Source of the DNA: an uncultured Desulfovibrionaceae bacterium
Lineage (GTDB): Bacteria > Desulfobacterota > Desulfovibrionia > Desulfovibrionales > Desulfovibrionaceae
Direction of reading: 5' to 3'
NCBI GenBank assembly: GCA_949299515.1
Contig: CASGAP010000005.1
Coordinates: 1-64,000, forward strand
DNA length: 64,000 bases
The notes beneath the pieces are model-generated. The model made no database searches. It was given only the letters and a program-made list of their open reading frames with translations, and was not told the DNA's origin. Below are positions 43,590-52,450 of the stretch, piece after piece. Numbering within the stretch: position 1 is the first letter of the stretch; each line of letters begins with the position of its first letter. The position numbers and the translations under genes are program-made.

Positions 43590-45254
43590 TCATATGAAAT
43601 GGATAAGGTTTTCGATAATGGGTTCGCGTCCCAGAACGTCGCGGAAAAACCTGCGTATGGCTATGCGCACCATTTCGGGCAGCCTGTCCAGATTTTTTCC
43701 CTGCAGAAGTTCAAGCTGTTCCAAAATAAGGCACTGCGCTTCCTGCAGATAATGGTTGAACTGCTGTTCAAAAACAAAACCGTGGGAAGTGACGTGCGGC
43801 CCTGTCAGCACTGTGCCCGTTTCTTTGTCGATGATCAAGGAAACAATGACTATGCCCTCATTGGAAAGCGTACGGCGTTCCTTGAGCACGAGCCGCCCCA
43901 CGTCGCCGACGCCTTTGCCGTCCACCAGTACGAATTCTATGGGTTCGCTGCTTTCCCGTTCGCAGCTGCCGTCTTCGTAAAAGCATATGGGCTGGCCGTC
44001 TTCCAGCAAATGGCAGTTCTGCACGCCCATGGTCTGCGCCAGTTCCGCGTGCTGTGCCAGGTGGCGGTATTCGCCGTGCAGGGGAATAAAATGTTCGGGC
44101 TTGGAAAGTTCGAGAATGCGCTGCAGCTCTTCGTAACAGGCATGGCCGGTGGCATGGATCACAAATCTGCTGTCGTGGTAAACTTTTGCCCCTTGTCTGT
44201 ACATTTGGTTGATCATGCGCGATACGGCCCTGGCATTGCCCGGAATGGTGCGCGAAGACATGATTACGGTGTCCCCTTCCTGCAGGGCAAGGCGCTTATG
44301 GTCGCCCGAGGAAATGCGGGTCAGGGCGGAGAGCGCTTCGCCCTGGGTGCCTGTGGCAAGAACTACGGTGTTTTCTCTGGTAAGTTCCGTAATGGTTTCG
44401 TCGGTTTCCTGGTAATACTGCACGGTTTCCAAAAGTCCCAGTTCCCGCGCTATGCCGATGTTGGTGGCAAGGCTTCTGCCGCTTATGATGACATGGCGCC
44501 CGTGTTTTGCCGCAAGTTCGAAAACCGTGCGTATGCGCTGGATATGGCTTGCAAAAAGTGCAATGACAATACGGCCTTTGGTTTGGGTGAAAATTTGGTG
44601 CAGTCCGTCCTTTACCATGCTTTCGGACGCGGAATGGTTTCTGTTTTCTATGTTGGTGGAATCGGAAAGAAGCAGCTTTATGCCGCCTTTGGCAAAGTCC
44701 TGCAGGTCGTTCTGCAGGGCGCAGCTGCTTTCCAGCGGGTATTCGTGGGAATTGTCGTCCAGTTTGAAATCACCCGTATAGACGATTTTGCCTATGGGAC
44801 TTTCGATAAAATAGGCATAGCCTCCGGGTATGGAATGGCAGACCGGTATGGCCTGGAATGTCAGGGAGCCTAATTTTATGGTGTCGTAGGTTTCCACAAG
44901 GATAAGGTTTGCCCTGTCCATAAGGCCGCGTTCCGTGAGTTTGTGGCGCACAAGGGCAAGCGTGAAGGCAGAGCCGTATATGTTGATGTTGCGGACTATG
45001 CGCAGAAGCCAGGGCAGAGCGCCTATATGGTCTTCGTGGCCGTGGGTCAGCACAACGCCGAGAAAATTTTCCCTGTCCCCGAGCAGGGATTCGAAAGACG
45101 GAATGACCGCGTCTATGCCGTAGTGGCTGTCATCGGGAAACATGAGCCCGCAGTCCAGCAGAAACGTGCCTTCGGGACATTCCCATTTTTGGCAGTTCAG
45201 CCCTATCTCTCCCAGTCCGCCAAGGGGACTTATGCGTAAAAATGCTTTGCCCAT
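43590..45254 (-). CDS. rnj: Ribonuclease J
   Basis: RNase J is a metallo-beta-lactamase-fold nuclease with endonuclease and 5'-exonuclease activity in mRNA decay and rRNA maturation. The 554-residue protein shows ISPLGGLGEIGLNC, the metal motif THGHEDHIG, PVCHSIPGG, YTGDFKLDD, a beta-CASP domain with GTQGEALSAL, HATGHA, and FIPLHGEYRHL. The C-terminal domain is present and length is typical. Its upstream neighbour pgsA is divergent. Confidence 0.96.
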   Translation of the reverse strand: MGKAFLRISPLGGLGEIGLNCQKWECPEGTFLLDCGLMFPDDSHYGIDAVIPSFESLLGDRENFLGVVLTHGHEDHIGALPWLLRIVRNINIYGSAFTLALVRHKLTERGLMDRANLILVETYDTIKLGSLTFQAIPVCHSIPGGYAYFIESPIGKIVYTGDFKLDDNSHEYPLESSCALQNDLQDFAKGGIKLLLSDSTNIENRNHSASESMVKDGLHQIFTQTKGRIVIALFASHIQRIRTVFELAAKHGRHVIISGRSLATNIGIARELGLLETVQYYQETDETITELTRENTVVLATGTQGEALSALTRISSGDHKRLALQEGDTVIMSSRTIPGNARAVSRMINQMYRQGAKVYHDSRFVIHATGHACYEELQRILELSKPEHFIPLHGEYRHLAQHAELAQTMGVQNCHLLEDGQPICFYEDGSCERESSEPIEFVLVDGKGVGDVGRLVLKERRTLSNEGIVIVSLIIDKETGTVLTGPHVTSHGFVFEQQFNHYLQEAQCLILEQLELLQGKNLDRLPEMVRIAIRRFFRDVLGREPIIENLIHFI

Positions 45255-45425
45255 AGTGTCTCCTTTCTGTTTGTATACAGCAGTTTTGCAAAAAAGACAA
45301 AACCTTTTTCGGGCATTTTCCCCTTGTTGTGCACAGTAAAAATAATGCCTTTTTTATTCTTGCCATAGCTGTCAATATATGTTAAAAAAAATAAAATTAA
45401 TTAGGGTTGATAGTGAGTTTTTCCC

Positions 45426-46025
45426 ATGCTTAAACAAAAAAAAGAAGGTTTTCTGCTTTTTCTTGACGCCGTAAAGAACCTTAATCTTGCCACAAAAATT
45501 ACCGTTCTGCGCATTGTTGTCATTATTCCTATTTTAATGCTTCTTTCGTTGGGAACCAAGGCGGCCTGCTTTTTTTCCTGTCTGCTTTTTGTGGTGGCGG
45601 CGCTGAGCGATTTTGTGGACGGCTACATAGCGCGCAACTACGGCCAGGTTACCACTTTGGGAAAATTTCTTGACCCGCTTGCGGACAAACTGCTTATCTG
45701 CACGATTTTGATTGAATTGACTGCGCTGGACTGGATACCCGCGTGGACCGTTCATGTTGTGGTTATCCGTGAGCTTGCCATTACCGGGCTCAGGGCTGTC
45801 GCCGCCGATCACGGGGTCGTGCTTGCGGCGGATACCTACGGCAAATGGAAAACCACGTTTCAGATTTTGGCGCTTATTCCTTTGATGCTGCATTTTTCTT
45901 ACCTCGGCATAAGCCTGCATCAGCTTGGCATGATTTTGCTGTATGTGGCGGTATTTTTCACCGTGCTGTCCGGATATAATTATTTTTATACGTTCTGTAC
46001 CGATATGAACAACAGGGAATTGTAA
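45426..46025 (+). CDS. pgsA: CDP-diacylglycerol-glycerol-3-phosphate 3-phosphatidyltransferase
   Basis: PgsA makes phosphatidylglycerol phosphate at the inner membrane. The 199-residue protein has about five membrane helices and the CDP-alcohol phosphotransferase signature SDFVDGYIARNYG with the following GKFLDPLADK (D-G-x2-A-R-x8-G-x3-D-x3-D pattern). An N-terminal Lys-rich stretch of about 18 residues precedes the family start at NLATKITVLRI. It leads a plus-strand run with ftsB and a TPR gene. Confidence 0.95.
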   Translation: MLKQKKEGFLLFLDAVKNLNLATKITVLRIVVIIPILMLLSLGTKAACFFSCLLFVVAALSDFVDGYIARNYGQVTTLGKFLDPLADKLLICTILIELTALDWIPAWTVHVVVIRELAITGLRAVAADHGVVLAADTYGKWKTTFQILALIPLMLHFSYLGISLHQLGMILLYVAVFFTVLSGYNYFYTFCTDMNNREL

Positions 46026-46034
46026 GAGAAGCTT

Positions 46035-46391
46035 ATGAGAAATGCCGTTTCGTTATCGTTTTTTTGGCGTACGCTGTTTTTATGTTCTGCGCTGCTTTTG
46101 AACGTTACTTTGGGATACCGGCTGCTTTTCAGCGAACAGAGCATTTTTGCCTGGCAGGACGTACAGCTCCATTATGCGCAGATGCAGAAACAGTTGGAAG
46201 ACATTCGGCACAGGCAGGCCGCTCTGAGTGAAGAAATCCGTCTTTTGCAGAGCAACGGCGACTATATAGAGCGTGCCGTGCGCGAGCGCCTGAATTATGT
46301 GCGCGAAAACGAAATCCTGTATGTTTTTGAAAAAAAACAGCAGGTGCATTCGATTTGGACCGAAACGGAAGAAGATTTGCTTGCGGAATGA
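46035..46391 (+). CDS. ftsB: Septum formation protein, FtsB/DivIC family
   Basis: This 118-residue bitopic protein has an N-terminal membrane helix (about residues 8-30) followed by a coiled coil (YAQMQKQLEDIRHRQAALSE) and the family tail LLQSNGDYIERAVRERLNYVRENEILYVF. It belongs to the divisome subcomplex with FtsL and FtsQ. It follows pgsA by 9 bases. Confidence 0.88.
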   Translation: MRNAVSLSFFWRTLFLCSALLLNVTLGYRLLFSEQSIFAWQDVQLHYAQMQKQLEDIRHRQAALSEEIRLLQSNGDYIERAVRERLNYVRENEILYVFEKKQQVHSIWTETEEDLLAE

Positions 46392-46441
46392 TTTTGTGAT
46401 AGACAGGTTGTGTCCGGGATACGAAAAGAAAAGGTATGCAT

Positions 46442-48214
46442 ATGTCGCAGGATGATAAAACAGTAAAACTCGCTAAGCTGGAATGGTACAGGGAAGTCCT
46501 TGCCCTTGAGCCCAACTCAAAGCTGTTTCTGCCGCTTGCCCGCTTGCTGGCGCGGCTCGGTTCCGAAGAAAACAATGCGGAATATCTGAATGAGGCTTTC
46601 AGTGTGCTGCGCCGCGGTCTTGATATTCATCCCGATTTCATGGAAGCGCGTCTTTTTCTTATAGAGCTTTTGAATATGTGCGGGTGCAAAGCCCAGTGCG
46701 GAGCGGAAGTTGCCCGTCTTGCCTCATTGTTTTTGAGTTATCCCGATTTTTGGGACGCATGGCGCGAATATGCCATTACCGAAAACGAAAGTTCCGACTT
46801 TACGGCGGCGCTCGGTTTTATGAGCGCCATTATGCGCAATAAGTCCCTGAGCATTGTCCAGGTTTTGGAAGCGGGTCTGAATGCCCTGAAAACAGGCTCT
46901 GCACCTGTTTTTTCCGCGGATACGCTGAATATTGCCAAAAATATCGAAAAAAGCGGCATTGCAAAAATGCCTGCCGAAAGCGTGTCCGGTATTGAAAATT
47001 GTCTGAATACGGTGATTAAGGCCGAAAGCGCAGAGCACGGCGGCTTGGCAGACAGTGGTTCTGCCGCTGAATACCGCGGAGAAGAACCTGATGAAGCAAA
47101 AGCCGCGGTTTCGGAACATTCTGCGGCTGAATATGCCGAAACCTCCGATCCCGAAAGCACCACAGACGAAGAATTGGCGGAAATGCTTCCGAAATCGCAT
47201 ATCGAAAATTATACCAGTTTTGCGCAGCAGCAAAAAATTCTGCAGCAAAAAACAAAAAGCACCAAGGAAACGCTGGCAGAACTTATCAAAGACGCCAATA
47301 TTACCGTTGAACCCATGGACAGTTCGCCTTTCAGAACCAGAAGCATGGCGGATCTGCTTGCGGAACAGGGCGATTACAAAGGCGCTTTGGAAATTTATCA
47401 GGAACTTCTGCATAAAGGATACGGCAATAAGGCAGAACTGGAAGAACGCATAGCCGATATCAAAATGCTTGCGCCTGAACTGGATGAGGAAATCGACAAA
47501 TCCAAACTGCTGGCTATAGACGATATGGTGGACACTTCTTTCGGACTGCTGGCAAAATCCCCGTCAACGTTTGAAAGTGCCGCCGCGAAAAATGTTTCGG
47601 CAGAAGCTCTTGGATTGGAAGTAAAAGATTATGTCCAAAATGCCGCAGAAATGTCTTTGCAGGACGAAGATAAGGAAGAATTTGAGGCAGAAGCCGAGGC
47701 GGAAGAACCGGAATTTCCCGCAGTAAGCGGAGAACTTGCGGAAACGGAGGAATCCGGCGGTACTGCGCAGGCTGACAGCCAGGTTTTGGAAAGCTCTGCA
47801 GACGGAAATGCCGCCGAAAATGCGGTGCTGCCTGAAAGCGTCGCGGCAGAAGCTGATATGCCTGCAGAAGAAACGATGCTGCCTGGCGAGCTGTCCGGCG
47901 ATGATATGCTGTTTATGGATACTATGCCGTCTGCAGAAGCCAAACAGGCAAAAGAGGACAGTTTTGCGCAGGACGGCGGAACAGCCGTACAGTCCGCGGA
48001 TACCGAAGTGCATATTGCCGCGGAACAGGAAGAGTCAGAGGCGGATTTCGACAGACAGGGCGGACAGGCGTCCGATACGGCCGATTTTTCGCCTGAAACG
48101 GACAATATCGGAGATGAACAGGATAATACCGCGTCTGCAGGCACAAAAGCGCATACAGACGTGGCGCAGCTGCTGACAAAACTTGCAGAGCGTTTGGAAA
48201 TACGAGCAAACTAG
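46442..48214 (+). CDS. Large acidic TPR-like protein
   Basis: The 590-residue protein opens with TPR-like helices (LEWYREVLALEPNSKLFLPLA, and LRRGLDIHPDFMEARLFL), has another pair at about residues 295-320 (MADLLAEQGDYKGALEIYQELL), and a long low-complexity tail rich in Ala, Glu, Ser and Asp. There is no signal peptide. The final helix (VAQLLTKLAERLEIRAN) may be an interaction motif. I assign the start to the ATG at 46442, since AAAAGG is better spaced for it than for the ATG at 46436. The function is unknown; the context (ftsB upstream, a PDC-type lipoprotein downstream) suggests an envelope role only weakly. Confidence 0.75.
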   Translation: MSQDDKTVKLAKLEWYREVLALEPNSKLFLPLARLLARLGSEENNAEYLNEAFSVLRRGLDIHPDFMEARLFLIELLNMCGCKAQCGAEVARLASLFLSYPDFWDAWREYAITENESSDFTAALGFMSAIMRNKSLSIVQVLEAGLNALKTGSAPVFSADTLNIAKNIEKSGIAKMPAESVSGIENCLNTVIKAESAEHGGLADSGSAAEYRGEEPDEAKAAVSEHSAAEYAETSDPESTTDEELAEMLPKSHIENYTSFAQQQKILQQKTKSTKETLAELIKDANITVEPMDSSPFRTRSMADLLAEQGDYKGALEIYQELLHKGYGNKAELEERIADIKMLAPELDEEIDKSKLLAIDDMVDTSFGLLAKSPSTFESAAAKNVSAEALGLEVKDYVQNAAEMSLQDEDKEEFEAEAEAEEPEFPAVSGELAETEESGGTAQADSQVLESSADGNAAENAVLPESVAAEADMPAEETMLPGELSGDDMLFMDTMPSAEAKQAKEDSFAQDGGTAVQSADTEVHIAAEQEESEADFDRQGGQASDTADFSPETDNIGDEQDNTASAGTKAHTDVAQLLTKLAERLEIRAN

Positions 48215-48223
48215 GAGTTTTTT

Positions 48224-48985
48224 TTGAAAACAAAAGGCACGCTTTTATTATGTTTGGCCCTTGCATGTTCTGCCTGTGCCACAGTTAAAGATTCTGAAAC
48301 ATTTAAAGATACGCGCAGATTTTATTATACCCACATAAACAAGCCTGCAGTGGTGGATTTTGCCGACGTTGCTGAAATTTCCGATTTGGACAGCCGTCTG
48401 ACCAAAGCGTTTGCGCAGTTAGACGGACAGCTTACCAAACTGCAGCGTGAAATGGACAGTATTTTGGTTATTTCCAATGTGGAGGCCATTGCCGCTTTAT
48501 TTACAAAATTTCCGTGGATTTCCCATATTTACGCATTGGATTCCGCAGGTCAGATTATGGGAGCCATGCCGTCCTATATCCCTGAATATGCGGATTTTTC
48601 CTATGTAACCGACAGGGAAGTCAAAACGCGCGAAGTGTATGCCGATGTCAGGGAAGTGCCGAACGGGCATGAAATCGCAGTGTTGCGCCCCTATATGACA
48701 AGCGGTGAAATCCAGGGATATCTTGTGGTTACGTTTGATCCGAAATCCCTTTTGCCGTTTGTCGGGGACCCATCGGAAATTGTTTTCCTTTCCGATACGG
48801 CGGTATTTTGGACAGGCAATCATATGTATGACGATACGCCCTTTGCCCTTGACTGGACTGACGAGCTGAAAACAAAATCCTATGACACCGTCGGCAACGA
48901 TATGTTCAGGGGAGCTTGGATAGCCCGGTATTTCGGCGGAACGCGCCTTATTTACGGCATAATGGAAGAAAAAGGGCAGGAATAA
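48224..48985 (+). CDS. Putative lipoprotein with a PDC/Cache-like sensor domain
   Basis: A TTG start at 48224 with AGGAG six bases upstream gives 253 residues. The N-terminus is a lipoprotein-like signal ending near ALACSAC. The mature part starts with a helix, then a PDC/Cache-like fold (ISHIYALDSAGQIMGAMP, HEIAVLRPYMTSGEIQGYLVV) of the kind found in the periplasmic parts of chemoreceptors, but here without membrane helices or a signalling domain. A free ligand-binding lipoprotein is the simplest reading. It is 9 bases after the TPR gene and has a terminator after it. Confidence 0.75.
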   Translation: MKTKGTLLLCLALACSACATVKDSETFKDTRRFYYTHINKPAVVDFADVAEISDLDSRLTKAFAQLDGQLTKLQREMDSILVISNVEAIAALFTKFPWISHIYALDSAGQIMGAMPSYIPEYADFSYVTDREVKTREVYADVREVPNGHEIAVLRPYMTSGEIQGYLVVTFDPKSLLPFVGDPSEIVFLSDTAVFWTGNHMYDDTPFALDWTDELKTKSYDTVGNDMFRGAWIARYFGGTRLIYGIMEEKGQE

Positions 48986-48991
48986 AAATTG

Positions 48992-49012
48992 AGCCCAGCA
49001 ATGGGCTTTTTT
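48992..49012 (+). terminator. Intrinsic terminator
   Basis: AGCCCA pairs with TGGGCT around GCAA and is followed by a T-run. It lies between the lipoprotein and fbp, close enough to the fbp start that a downstream promoter or read-through is needed for fbp. Confidence 0.75.
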
Positions 49013-49025
49013 ATTGAGGTATAGT

Positions 49026-50000
49026 ATGGCAGAAATAAGCGTAATAGAACATATTCATTCCATGCAGCTCAAATGGTCGCCGACTGCCACAGGGCAGTTT
49101 ACGTCTTTGCTTCATGATTTGATTTTGTCCGCAAAAATTATTTCCCGCAGCGTGACTAAAGCCGGTCTGGTAGATATTCTCGGCGGTACGGGCAATATAA
49201 ACGTGCAGGGCGAACAGGTGCAGAAACTCGATGATTTTGCCAACAGCGTTATGATTTACCGTATGAAAAACTGCGGGGTTGTCTGCGCGCTGGGTTCCGA
49301 GGAAGAAGAAGAACTTGTCGTGGTCGGCAGTCCCAAAGAACGCGGAAATTATGTGATTTTTTTCGATCCGCTGGACGGCTCTTCCAATATTGACGCCAAC
49401 GTAAGCATAGGCACGATTTTCTCCATTTACCGTGTGGAAGACGATACGGAACTGACTAAAGAAAATGTTCTGCGCAAAGGCGCCGAGCAGGCCGCGGCAG
49501 GGTATTTCCTGTACGGGCCTTCGACCATTATGGTTTACTCTACGGGCCACGGCGTGTACGGGTTTACGCTTGACCCCAGTGTCGGCGAATTTTTGCTTTC
49601 CCATGACAATATAAAAATTCCGGAAAACGGCAAATACTTTTCCGCTAACCTTGCCAATTACGGCAAATGGTCGGAACAGGATCAAAAAGCGGCGGACAGT
49701 TTTGTGCAGGGAGGCTATTCTTTGCGTTACGTTGGTTCGCTGGTGGCGGATTTTCACCGCACCCTGCTGTACGGCGGCATTTTCAGTTATCCGGCCGACA
49801 GTAAAAATGCCAAGGGTAAACTGCGACTTTTGTACGAAGCCAATCCGCTGTCATTTTTAATGGAACAGGCAGGCGGTCTTGCCCTCAACGGCAGCGGCGA
49901 CCGCGTCTTGGAAATCGTTCCGGAGCATATTCATACCAGAACGGCATTTTTGTTCGGGTCAAAAAACGACGTGGAAAAATACCGCAGTGTTTTTGAGTAG
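49026..50000 (+). CDS. fbp: Fructose-1,6-bisphosphatase, class I
   Basis: This enzyme removes the 1-phosphate of fructose-1,6-bisphosphate in gluconeogenesis. The start at 49026 (MAEISVIEHIHSMQ) has GAGG upstream and gives 324 residues. Class I markers are VCALGSEEEEELV, the metal site FFDPLDGSSNID, the YSTGHGVYGFTLDP segment and the active-site region GKLRLLYEANPLSFLMEQAGG. tsaD follows after 8 bases. Confidence 0.96.
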   Translation: MAEISVIEHIHSMQLKWSPTATGQFTSLLHDLILSAKIISRSVTKAGLVDILGGTGNINVQGEQVQKLDDFANSVMIYRMKNCGVVCALGSEEEEELVVVGSPKERGNYVIFFDPLDGSSNIDANVSIGTIFSIYRVEDDTELTKENVLRKGAEQAAAGYFLYGPSTIMVYSTGHGVYGFTLDPSVGEFLLSHDNIKIPENGKYFSANLANYGKWSEQDQKAADSFVQGGYSLRYVGSLVADFHRTLLYGGIFSYPADSKNAKGKLRLLYEANPLSFLMEQAGGLALNGSGDRVLEIVPEHIHTRTAFLFGSKNDVEKYRSVFE

Positions 50001-50008
50001 GGTTGTCT

Positions 50009-51085
50009 ATGCTTGTTTTGGGAATTGAAACTTCCTGCGACGACACCGGCCTTGCTTTGGTGGACGATACCGGCCTTATCGCTTCGGTTATGGCGTCGCA
50101 GGTACCTGTCCATGCGCTTTTCGGCGGCGTGGTGCCTGAACTGGCTTCCCGCGAGCACGCCAGACTCATTGGGCCGCTTTTGGACAAACTGCTGGCGGAC
50201 AGCGGCAAAAAACTGCAGGATATTGACCGCATAGCCGTTACCCGCGGCCCCGGTTTGCTGGGCAGCCTTCTCGTGGGCGTGGCATTTGCCAAAACCTTGG
50301 CACTTGCGGCGGATATTCCGCTTATAGGCATTAATCATCTTCATGCGCATCTGCTTGTTGCGGGATTGGAAAATCCTTTGGAGTTTCCTGCTCTCGGCAT
50401 ATTGGTTTCGGGCGGGCATACCCATTTGATAAAAATGAACAGTCCGCTGGATATGCAGGTTCTCGGAAAAACTTTGGACGATGCCGCAGGCGAAGCCTGC
50501 GACAAGTTCGGCAAAATGCTCGGGCTTCCGTATCCGGGCGGTATGTATTTGGATAAACTCGGACAGCTCGGTACGGCAGATCCGAAACTTTTTCCAAGGC
50601 CCTATGCCAAGAACGATAATTTGGATTTCAGTTTCAGCGGTATGAAGACGGCCGCGGCGCTGTGGCTTGAACAGAATCCCGAGGCAAGGCTTCCCATGCT
50701 TGGTCTCGGCGAAAAATATACGGACGAATTTTTTGCCTGCGCTGACAGCAAAGCCAAGAACGGCGCGGCATCATATCTGTATGCCGTGGCAGATACGCTT
50801 GTGATAAAAGCCAAACGGGCGGCGCAGACGTTTCGTCCCCGCTGCGTTGTGGTGGCAGGAGGCGTTGCGGCAAACAGTTTTGTACGCCGGCAGACGGCGG
50901 AATTTGCCAGGGACTTGGGCGTGCCGATTTATATTCCGAAAAACGCGTTTTGTTCCGACAACGGAATTATGGCGGCCTATGCCGGATATCTGCTGGCGAA
51001 GATGGGGCTTTGTCACGGCAATAATTTAACCGCAATAGCGCGCGGAAAACCTATCCCTAATGATTATAAAGTGTTAAGTGTTTAA
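50009..51085 (+). CDS. tsaD: tRNA threonylcarbamoyladenosine transferase TsaD
   Basis: TsaD transfers threonylcarbamoyl to A37 of ANN-decoding tRNAs. The start ATG at 50009 gives 358 residues: GIETSCDDTG, the metal motif NHLHAHL, SGGHTHL, KTLDDAAGEACDKFGKMLGL and VVAGGVAANSFVR. All are standard. It is probably co-transcribed with fbp. Confidence 0.97.
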   Translation: MLVLGIETSCDDTGLALVDDTGLIASVMASQVPVHALFGGVVPELASREHARLIGPLLDKLLADSGKKLQDIDRIAVTRGPGLLGSLLVGVAFAKTLALAADIPLIGINHLHAHLLVAGLENPLEFPALGILVSGGHTHLIKMNSPLDMQVLGKTLDDAAGEACDKFGKMLGLPYPGGMYLDKLGQLGTADPKLFPRPYAKNDNLDFSFSGMKTAAALWLEQNPEARLPMLGLGEKYTDEFFACADSKAKNGAASYLYAVADTLVIKAKRAAQTFRPRCVVVAGGVAANSFVRRQTAEFARDLGVPIYIPKNAFCSDNGIMAAYAGYLLAKMGLCHGNNLTAIARGKPIPNDYKVLSV

Positions 51086-51113
51086 AATGTGTTTGTTTCC
51101 TGCCGGTTGGCGG

Positions 51114-51142
51114 TTGACAGAAAAAGACTTTAACCTTAAAGT
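51114..51142 (+). promoter_or_regulatory. Sigma-70 promoter of the trxA operon
   Basis: A perfect TTGACA (51114-51119), a 17-base spacer and TAAAGT (51137-51142) lie about 50 bases before trxA. Confidence 0.6.
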
Positions 51143-51191
51143 GTCAGTATTGAAAATTACAAGCTTACTCTGTGAGTAAAGGAGAAAGAAT

Positions 51192-51509
51192 ATGGCTATT
51201 GAAGTTAATGACGCAAATTTTGATGCAATGGTTTTGAAAAACGAACTTCCAGTATTAGTTGACTTTTGGGCTCCTTGGTGTGGTCCGTGCCGTGCAGTTG
51301 CTCCTATTATTGATGAAATTTCCAAAGAATTTGACGGCAAAGTTGCCGTGTGCAAAGTGAATGTTGACGAAGCCCAGGCTGCGCCCAGCCGTTTCGGTAT
51401 CCGTGCCATTCCTACTCTGATTATGTTTAAAGACGGCGAAGTTGTCGACCAGGTAACCGGTGCGGTGGCAAAAGACAATATTGTTCAAATGATTAATAAG
51501 GCTTTGTAA
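51192..51509 (+). CDS. trxA: Thioredoxin
   Basis: Thioredoxin is the general cytoplasmic disulfide reductant. The 105-residue protein carries the classic active site FWAPWCGPC and the cis-Pro loop GIRAIPTLIMF. AAAGGAG precedes the ATG. The reductase gene starts 2 bases after its stop. Confidence 0.97.
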   Translation: MAIEVNDANFDAMVLKNELPVLVDFWAPWCGPCRAVAPIIDEISKEFDGKVAVCKVNVDEAQAAPSRFGIRAIPTLIMFKDGEVVDQVTGAVAKDNIVQMINKAL

Positions 51510-51511
51510 TT

Positions 51512-52450
51512 ATGTTGGCTTTTGATGCAGTTGTCATCGGTGCGGGGCCTGCCGGGCTTAATGCTGCGCTGTATTTGGTGCGTGCGGGAATGCGCACTGC
51601 GCTGATTGAAAAAAACAGTCCCGGCGGTCAGGTGCTCAGCACTTCCGAAATAGAAAACTATCTTGGCTTTCCCAAGGGCATAAAAGGCTGGGAGCTTGCA
51701 GATTTGTTTTCCGCGCACGTGGACGTTTATTCCGTGGAAAGAATACGCGGTGACGTGCAGTCTATGGAAAGTACGGAAGAAAACGGAAAAATGCATATCC
51801 TGCATATGGCGGAAGGCGAAGATATCAAGGCTCGTGCCGTAGTTATCGCCACCGGTGCAGGCAATCGGCCTTTAGGCATTAAAGAAGAAGAAATCTATAA
51901 AGGCAAGGGTGTTTCTTACTGCGCCCTGTGCGACGGCAATTTTTATCGCGGTTTGGACGTGGCGGTTGTGGGCGGCGGCGATGCGGCTTTGGAAGAAGCG
52001 CTGTACCTTTCCCGCATTGTGAACAAAGTTTATATCATTCATCGCCGCGAAGGTTTCAGAGGTACGCAGATTTATCTTGATAAAATCCGTTCCATGCCGG
52101 AAAAAATAGAACTTGTCACAAGTTCCGTTGTTGACAGTCTTGAAGGTGAGCCCACGCTGAAAAAAGTTATTGTCCGTCATGTGGAAACCAACGAAAAGCG
52201 CGAACTTTCCGCAGAAGGTTTGTTTGTCTACATCGGACATATTCCCAATGCCGGTTTTGCTCCTGCCGGGCTTGAGCGCAGCGAGCAGGGCTTTTTGATA
52301 ACCGACCAGGAAATGCAGACCAATATTCCCGGCATTTTTGCCGCGGGCGACATACGCGCGAAACTGTGCCGTCAGGTCTGCACTGCCGTAGGTGACGGTG
52401 CCGTGGCTGCAAGTTCGGCTATCCGTTATTTGGAGCATTTGAATGCGTAA
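51512..52450 (+). CDS. trxB: Thioredoxin reductase
   Basis: This flavoenzyme reduces thioredoxin with NAD(P)H. The 312-residue protein shows the FAD-binding VIGAGPAGLNAALYL, the redox pair Cys-Ala-Leu-Cys in SYCALCDGNFYRG, the second nucleotide-binding VVGGGDAALEEALYLS, and the C-terminal IFAAGDIRAKLCRQV. The pyridine-nucleotide loop reads IIHRREGFRGTQ. It is coupled with trxA and overlaps bamD by 8 bases. Confidence 0.97.
   Translation: MLAFDAVVIGAGPAGLNAALYLVRAGMRTALIEKNSPGGQVLSTSEIENYLGFPKGIKGWELADLFSAHVDVYSVERIRGDVQSMESTEENGKMHILHMAEGEDIKARAVVIATGAGNRPLGIKEEEIYKGKGVSYCALCDGNFYRGLDVAVVGGGDAALEEALYLSRIVNKVYIIHRREGFRGTQIYLDKIRSMPEKIELVTSSVVDSLEGEPTLKKVIVRHVETNEKRELSAEGLFVYIGHIPNAGFAPAGLERSEQGFLITDQEMQTNIPGIFAAGDIRAKLCRQVCTAVGDGAVAASSAIRYLEHLNA

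Noticed and set aside
43563-44873. A 436-codon open frame opposite the RNase J gene
   Set aside because: It is a complementary shadow of a fully motif-supported RNase J and has no recognisable domains.
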